From Owenia fusiformis (Eukaryota; Annelida; Polychaeta; Sabellida; Oweniidae), in assembly GCA_903813345.2 (NCBI GenBank), contig CAIIXF020000012.1, positions 10,706,932 through 10,770,931 on the forward strand: a stretch of 64,000 nt of DNA, in the 5' to 3' direction. This document shows positions 59,101 through 64,000 of this stretch, in pieces; within the stretch, counting starts at the first letter, position 1, and every line of letters starts with the position of its first letter. The translations under genes were made by a program, and so were the position numbers. Below the pieces are notes generated by a model. It made no database searches. It was not told the DNA's origin and saw only the letters and a list, made by a program, of their open reading frames with translations.

Positions 59101-59891
59101 TGCCTTCGGCCCTCGGTCCAATATTTCACTATATTGGCCTTCAAAATGACGTTATTGTACTATTCTTTTCAACGCCCGTCTCACACGGTAAAGTAACGGT
59201 AAAGTCAAAATCCGTTGTCACGAATGGCGGACATAACCGTCGCTTTAACTCTTTAATCACTTGGTACTTGTTTCATGGGACTTTATCGTCACTAATTCTT
59301 TGCATGTGTTAAGCTCGTGCGATGATGTATTATATGAAATCCCAATTTCTATCAAATGGGGTCGTGAATTGCCTACCGTTGTCATTTATACAGTATCCGT
59401 TGTTCTGTGTCATATTCAGATCGATAAAATTAGAGCCTTTATTGCAATGGTAGAACATATTATTTAACTATATGATCAGTAGAAAAACACTTTGCGTAAT
59501 TGCAGTACCAAAGGAATTTAATCTAGTCGCATTTTTAAACATGAAGTACATGAAAATCTAATTGAAGCGACAGTTATGTCCGCCATTTGTGACAACGGTA
59601 TCTGACTTTACCGTCGTCAGGCTATTCCAGTGTGCGTCTATGAAAGGTTTTGAAAGGAGTCATTGCAGCTATATACATATAGAAGTTATTGAAATTGAAA
59701 AAAGGTTTGTCCTTCTTCAGTTTTGTTGCAGACATACGTACAAATCGAAGGATTATACTTACGTTCGAGTCGTCTTTATCACCCTAAGCAGTCCAATTAG
59801 TTGTTATATACGTACCTTCGGAACCCAACGCCAATGGTAGGTTAAGCAGAAACGCGAGGACACACAAGCTTACATCTCCACAACGAGACAT
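55608..59891 (-). CDS. SMPDL3: SMPDL3-type acid sphingomyelinase-like phosphodiesterase, copy B (6 exons)
   Basis: Paralogue of the 34986-50818 gene. Coding exons in transcript order: 59816-59891, 58270-58468, 57595-57842, 56968-57131, 56518-56695, 55608-56113. All six lengths (76, 199, 248, 164, 178, 506) equal those of copy A, giving 456 residues without stops or frameshifts. Signal peptide MSRCGDVSLCVLAFLLNLP. Metal ligands as in copy A: VTDNHID, WTGD, LGNND, AHIPLG, YYGHTH. The active-site His of GNHD is again Asn, so the change predates the duplication. The C-terminus keeps CDNECKKGILC and a hydrophobic tail (FYAFIHVCLSIYMLL), a possible GPI signal. Replacements relative to copy A include S-to-P in the shared NSPYF region (KNSPYF) and W-to-G in CGTSGYGG. 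Intron 1 is 1.35 kb with a MITE; intron 2 holds a CACT microsatellite. Both copies look functional as genes; catalysis is doubtful. Confidence 0.88.
56518..56695 (-). CDS. SMPDL3: SMPDL3 copy B exon 5
   Basis: Encodes THIAAHIPLGNNEDYA and YYGHTHADTV with the conserved His metal ligands; HIPLG is closer to the family AHVPxG than copy A's HIALG. Donor G|GTATAT. Confidence 0.9.
56968..57131 (-). CDS. SMPDL3: SMPDL3 copy B exon 4
   Basis: Encodes GYYSGTIREGENILILNTNL and DPASQFKWLEDELERIKTAG. The acceptor is TTTTATAG and the donor ATA|GTACGT is as in copy A. Confidence 0.9.
57595..57842 (-). CDS. SMPDL3: SMPDL3 copy B exon 3: GNND motif
   Basis: Encodes DMSPHVKNES, TKVFPALGNNDCYPKDQLQ and EVWRNWIGEAALQTFHKG. 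Same GGA AAC AAT GAT codons for GNND as copy A. Confidence 0.9.
58155..58225. repeat. CACT/ACTC microsatellite in SMPDL3-B intron 2
   Basis: About 15 tetranucleotide units with a few changes. Not present in copy A, so it expanded after the duplication. Confidence 0.9.
58270..58468 (-). CDS. SMPDL3: SMPDL3 copy B exon 2
   Basis: Encodes GYFWHVTDNHID, ESCNDVFSTEELG, PSCDCPLIF and FIVWTG. Donor GG|GTAGGT, phase 2, as in copy A. Confidence 0.9.
59026..59113. repeat. Two exact 44-bp tandem units
   Basis: CTTAGTGGAGGTCAATATTG then CCGGTCAAGAATGCCTTCGG and CCCT, repeated once without change. In intron 1 of SMPDL3-B. Confidence 0.9.
59196..59614. mobile_element. ~420-bp MITE in SMPDL3-B intron 1
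   Basis: Ends ACGGTAAAGTCAAAATCCGT/TGTCACGAATGGCGGACATA at the left and the matching complement (TATGTCCGCCATTTGTGACA, ACGGTATCTGACTTTACCGT) at the right, ~50 bp long. Copy A keeps only a joined scrap (CGCCATTTGTGACTTTACCG near 38008), so the element predates the duplication and was largely deleted from A. Confidence 0.75.
59816..59891 (-). CDS. SMPDL3: SMPDL3 copy B exon 1: signal peptide
   Basis: 25 codons ending LPLALGSE and a donor GAAG|GTACGT in phase 1, 1.35 kb upstream of exon 2. The short distance and frame-consistent join here are the main support for the exon 1 assignment in copy A. Confidence 0.87.
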
Positions 59892-61664
59892 TTTGATAGA
59901 AGCGTGTATAGAAATCCTATTGAAGAACTGGGCTTGTCATTTAATCATATTGTTAATAAGGCTAGGCTAAATAAGAAAGGTGGTTCTCATGGCGTCTCCT
60001 TATATTCCAAACCTATTAAAAAAGAAGGCCCAATCAAGCATTTATGAAAACAAATCCTGATTAGTAATATACAGCCCCCAAAAAGGTTTGGCAATACAAG
60101 GTTCTCTGTTGGATCACGTGTTAAAGAGACTGCATTTCAAAACGGTTCGAGTGATAAATGATAAGCTCGGCAGCGAAATTATCTGGAAATCAACTCGCCG
60201 CTATTCTCTACTCTGTCCCAAATACAAAGTAATGCTATTAAGGATGTCCCCGGCTGGATAGCGTTGAAAATGATTAACACTCATTTTTCTTGTAAAGTAC
60301 ATATCAAAACTTAGTGTTTCTCTGAGTTGAAGAAAAAGTTTAATTCTCAAAAGTGTACTTTTGGATGAAAATCTGATTTTTATACGAGATGCCACGCCCA
60401 CTTTTATCAAATATATCCACTCTAGGGGCCTCTTGATTAGAAAAGGGCACACTAAACCATGTTTTTAAAGTTTTGATATCCATTTGTGCCTGTTAGGATC
60501 AAGGAAACCCATGAGAAAGAGTTCAATATTATTTTAAAACTCTGAGAAACATTGCATAAACAAAGGAGTTAATTATTCAAGCCTAGAGACGGCAGAGAGC
60601 ACTACACAATGCAAACGCTGCAATTGTCAACAATGGACAGGTTTTATAAGTTAAAACACTATAACAGGACAACTCGCATACGAGAGGAAACCAAAAAGTT
60701 TTCAAAAAGCTATATCATCATTTTTCATTAGATGTGCGTTGGGTGCCTCCTTTTCATTGGAAATCATGAATGTTGTATATTGTGAGGGAAAAAGAGGATG
60801 ACATCTATGGAAGATTTGAACGATTTTTACCGTATAGTGATGGAGACTTTACATCTTGTTTGTTTTATGAAGATTTCTCAAATGTTCTAATGCTTCTGGT
60901 TTGATTGTGATATCCTCGTATGTATTTAGTGATTATAAACATCTTTGTTAAGTATTAATGAAGACTGAGTTAGGATTTATACTGTATCTACTGCAGTTAG
61001 TGTGCATTCTAACATTTATAATAATATTGTCTTGTATTCTTATATTGAAATAATTCTTAAAGATGTGTTGATTCGAATACAGTTTTATTCCAAGTAAGGA
61101 GTGATTCAAGCAGCTCTATAGAGCCGTTGGTATGGTTGAAATCACTTATTCTGAAAGACCATTCGGACCAACCATAAAAAATGGTTTACAAAAACTTGTG
61201 GGCAAACCCTCGTATAGTGAGGCAATACAACAAAGGCATGCAATTACATGCATCTGACAGTGATAAATCGTGTTTGAAATTAAAATAAGCTGATAAACAA
61301 TTTGTTTTCAGCTATGTACAGAGTGGTCCAAACATGGGACACTCATATTTCAAAAATAAGTATTGATTTTATTGATTAAAATATATCATATCATAGACCA
61401 GTGAATAAGGAATTTAATTATCCTTATTTGGTAAATCATGAGTTCAAATTTATAACAATACCTGTCAACCAACGTCCATAATACAAATGCCGTCATTTTC
61501 ATTTCATTTCACTTCTCAACAATTCCGTCCTAAATAGATGTAAGGGGTTCTGGTACACCAACTCTGCTAGTTCTCCCCATACGCGTGGTAATCGCAGAGG
61601 TTGGCATCGGGTGATCTAGAAGGCCAGTGATCAAGGGAGAAAGAGTCGAAGGCAAATATACAAA

Positions 61665-61835
61665 GCCGGCTTTCAAAGCCGGCTTTCAAAGCCGGCTTTT
61701 AAAGCCGGCTTCTACAGTACATCAGAAGCCGGCTTCTGGCGTCACCAAGAAGCCGGCTTTTAAAAACCGGCTTCGAATGACTTACAGAAGCCGGCTTCTG
61801 CAGTTACCAAGAAGCCAGTTTTAAAAGCCAGATTC
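61665..61835. repeat. Array of self-complementary AAGCCGGCTT motifs
   Basis: Ten or more copies of AAGCCGGCTT or near variants in 170 bp: first four at ~14-bp spacing (AAAGCCGGCTTTC), then four at ~25-35 bp separated by AT-rich linkers, ending in degenerate AAGCCAG. Each is its own reverse complement. Just outside duplication copy B. Confidence 0.88.
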
Positions 61836-61849
61836 TCTCTCTCAATCAT

Positions 61850-62030
61850 TTTGTTGTGCATTATGCATCTTATTCTCGTATAATTAGCATGGAAATGAGA
61901 AAAAATGAAAATAAGTAAAATTGTAACATATTGCAAGATTTTTTGCAAAAAGTAATTTAAAACCAAAACTATGGGGGAAATTTAATTCTAAGTAAAAATA
62001 TCGAGGTACGACGTCAGATACTGTACATCG
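61850..62030. repeat. Partial copy of the ~345-bp repeat
   Basis: TTGTGCATTATGCATCTTAT, TCTCGTATAATTAGCATGGA, GAAATGAGAAAAAATGAAAA and GCAAGATTTTTTGCAAAAAG match 63530-63660 and 63878-64000. Confidence 0.8.
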
Positions 62031-62940
62031 TGGCATTTTACTGCATTTTTAATGCGTACTTACTTTTAAAACCGCAATATCTCGACAGCAAAATCATATT
62101 TTTCTACAATTTTTCGTCATCAGTTGAACACGTATGTCCATGAAATATTTTGCCTATCAGAATTCCAAATAACTGTTTGGGACTTTTTAAATGAGAATCA
62201 CGCAAGCCGTATTATGCGACTTTCTATGCTAAAACCGGGTGTCGACTGTAACATTTTGAAGAAAAGTGATTTTAATTTTAAACGAAAAATGAAGATAACT
62301 TTTTCATTTCCCAACGGATCTTTCTCAAATTTTCACGATATTTAAATTCACCATTTTGAAAAAGACGAACAGATTCTGTGTGATGACGTCATAATATAAC
62401 AATGCTAACTTAACGCTTATATTTATGCAAAAAAAGTGTCGACAGGCAGAATTTCGTACCAACAAGATATATATTTTGATCAATTAAACATTAAATCGTT
62501 TGAAATGTGAATTATTCTTTTTTGATTCCTGAAAGGCATATCATATTCTATATTTTTATCAAAAAACTATATCATTTCGATTAAAATTCAGTCTGTAAGA
62601 AGTATAAATTGAAAGAAATATGAAGTGAAGCCATGTGAAAAATTCACAAAATTACGTTTCATTTTTTGAGTTAAAATATTTCTAACTAAGGGATAAACAT
62701 TCAAAACTTTCCAATGTTTCAGCATGTTCTTTTAAATATACCCCTTACTACATACAATTAATTTCATTTAATTTGAACCAGTATATATTGAGATAGACAT
62801 CGTTTTATCACCGCAACCCCAAGTGAAGCCTTTACAAAATAAGACGTTACGCCGTTAGCGTATTATATGTTCTCCTTTATTATTCATTGCTTTAAATAAA
62901 TAAAACTAAATATTCGAGTTAAAATAAATTACAAATAATG
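62030..62940. other. AT-rich DNA, nothing recognised
   Basis: One 73-codon plus-strand frame (62124-62345) without motif. Presumed upstream intron or promoter region of the candidate exon at 62982. Confidence 0.45.
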
Positions 62941-62987
62941 CATTTTACAATCCTTAATATCTTCTCGTCTGTGTTTATCAGTTGAAT

Positions 62988-63073
62988 ATGACAAGCGGCA
63001 TTGTGAAAGAGTCTAGAAAGACGGTGCGACAACGAGAGCGCAGGGCCGAAAAGCGCGACAAAGAAGAAAACGG
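62988..63073 (+). CDS. Candidate 5' coding exon of an unidentified gene
   Basis: A good acceptor (TGTGTTTATCAG) at 62970-62981 is followed 6 nt later by ATG and 28 codons plus two bases, then a GG|GTAGGG donor. The product is very basic and charged: MTSGIVKESRKTVRQRERRA then EKRDKEEN. The segment is clearly more GC-rich than its surroundings, as seen for the real exons in this window. No downstream exon was found before the window ends, and I do not recognise the protein. Alternatively a chance open stretch. Confidence 0.45.
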
Positions 63074-63335
63074 GTAGGGTTTGAAATGTCTACTTTCTGG
63101 TGATTCTAATTCTGTATATCGTGACACAACCTTTTTGAATATAGAATTGTATTGAAGCGCACATTAATCTGAACAAAACTTGACGTTTTTAAGAAGATTC
63201 TACGAATATTAAAACGTTTGCAATTACTTGGAGGAGCATTGCGCATATTTATCGCGTAAATCTTTGCATTTTGTCGGTAAAATGAACAATTACACTGTTA
63301 CGCCGTGATGTACAGTATCTGACGTCGTATCCGAT

Positions 63336-64000
63336 GAATTAAATCATGTTCGTTAAATAAGAGTAGATTATGCATTGCATTTCTGTTTGATAAAAACGCA
63401 TCGCTCATTTTACAAAACTGGCTCCAACTTGGAGCCAGTTTGCAAATCAGCTCGCTCCATCTTACACAAGCTATGTAGGGGCAATCTAGCAATTGGGAAT
63501 CACGGGATACTGTGTCATGATAATTGTTATGTGCATTATGCATCTTATTCTCGTATAATTTGCATGAAAATGAGAAAAAATTGAAAAATACGTAAAATTA
63601 TTACATATTTCAAGATTTTTTGAAAAAAGTCATTTCAAGCCAAAACTATGACAGTAAATTAAATCCTAAGCACAGATATCGATGAATAAGATCACATTCA
63701 TTAAATCAGAATAGATTATGCATTGCATTTCCGTTAAATAAAAACGCACTGCTCACTTTTCAAAACTGGCTCCAACTTGGAGCCAGTTTGCAAATCAGCT
63801 CGCCCCATATGACAAATGCTATGTAGGTACAATCTGGTAACTGGGAATCACGAAATACTCTCTCACGATTATTTTTATGTGAATTATGCATCTTATTCTC
63901 GTATAATTGGCCTGAAAATGAGAAAAAACTGAAAAATACGTTAAATTGTAACTTATTTCAAGATTTTTTGCAAAAAGTCATTTCAATCCAAAACTATGAG
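63336..64000. repeat. ~345-bp tandem repeat with a 21-bp palindrome, two copies (second cut by window end)
   Basis: Units start near 63336 and 63681. Shared order: AGATTATGCATTGCATTTC, AAAACGCA.CGCTCA, the palindrome CTGGCTCCAACTTGGAGCCAG (first 20 nt: CTGGCTCCAACTTGGAGCCA), AATCAGCTCG.TCCAT, TTGGGAATCACG-like, TGCATCTTATTCTCGTATAA and AAGATTTTTTG. A third, partial unit is at 61850-62030. Confidence 0.88.

Larger units (their letters stand above)
55238..61550. repeat. Segmental duplication, copy B (compact)
   Basis: Direct tandem copy of 31864-54562, about 6.3 kb long, holding the complete second SMPDL3 gene and its flanks. Similarity by eye is high in both exons and introns, pointing to a fairly recent duplication. 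Confidence 0.9.

Overview
This is AT-rich animal (metazoan) DNA. Genes are split by introns with GT-AG boundaries, intergenic space is long, and short inverted-repeat transposons, minisatellites and decayed retroelements are everywhere. No bacterial-style operon, tRNA, rRNA or CRISPR array is visible. A methyl-end (omega-3 type) fatty acid desaturase beside ordinary animal genes fits a marine invertebrate such as a lophotrochozoan or cnidarian. The species cannot be named from this window.

Layout. (1) About 5.1-15.8 kb, plus strand: seven exons of a ZDHHC5/ZDHHC8-type protein palmitoyltransferase, complete except for its N-terminal exon(s). Its exon boundaries are unusual: a ~100-bp tandem repeat multiplies the 3' splice site before the first visible exon, a 34-bp minisatellite multiplies the 5' splice site of the fifth, a 62-bp minisatellite fills one intron, and a 16-bp repeat starts just after the stop codon. 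(2) 16-22 kb: intergenic, with several MITE families. (3) 22.3-23.5 kb, minus strand: an intact single-coding-exon membrane desaturase with all His boxes and a probable 5'-UTR intron. (4) 24.9-31.1 kb: two large foldback palindromes and other elements. (5) 31.9-61.5 kb: a direct tandem segmental duplication, each copy carrying an SMPDL3-type (acid sphingomyelinase-like) phosphodiesterase on the minus strand. I could reconstruct all six coding exons of both copies, with identical exon lengths (456 aa each). Copy A has been swollen by insertions: LINE fragments, a 12.5-kb inverted-repeat-bounded block in intron 1, an intact mariner, and a palindromic-motif array. Copy B still shows the corresponding uninterrupted sites. 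(6) 61.6-64 kb: self-complementary repeat arrays, a ~345-bp tandem repeat, and one candidate 5' coding exon of another plus-strand gene.

The protein-coding genes share a lipid/membrane theme (S-acylation, fatty acid desaturation, phosphodiesterase of the sphingomyelinase family), but nothing indicates co-regulation; this is probably chance neighbourhood. The most interesting points are that both SMPDL3 paralogues have Asn in place of the active-site His of the GNHD motif, the splice-site-multiplying minisatellites in the palmitoyltransferase gene, the plant-FAD3-like desaturase, and the 12.5-kb block, datable against its empty site in copy B.
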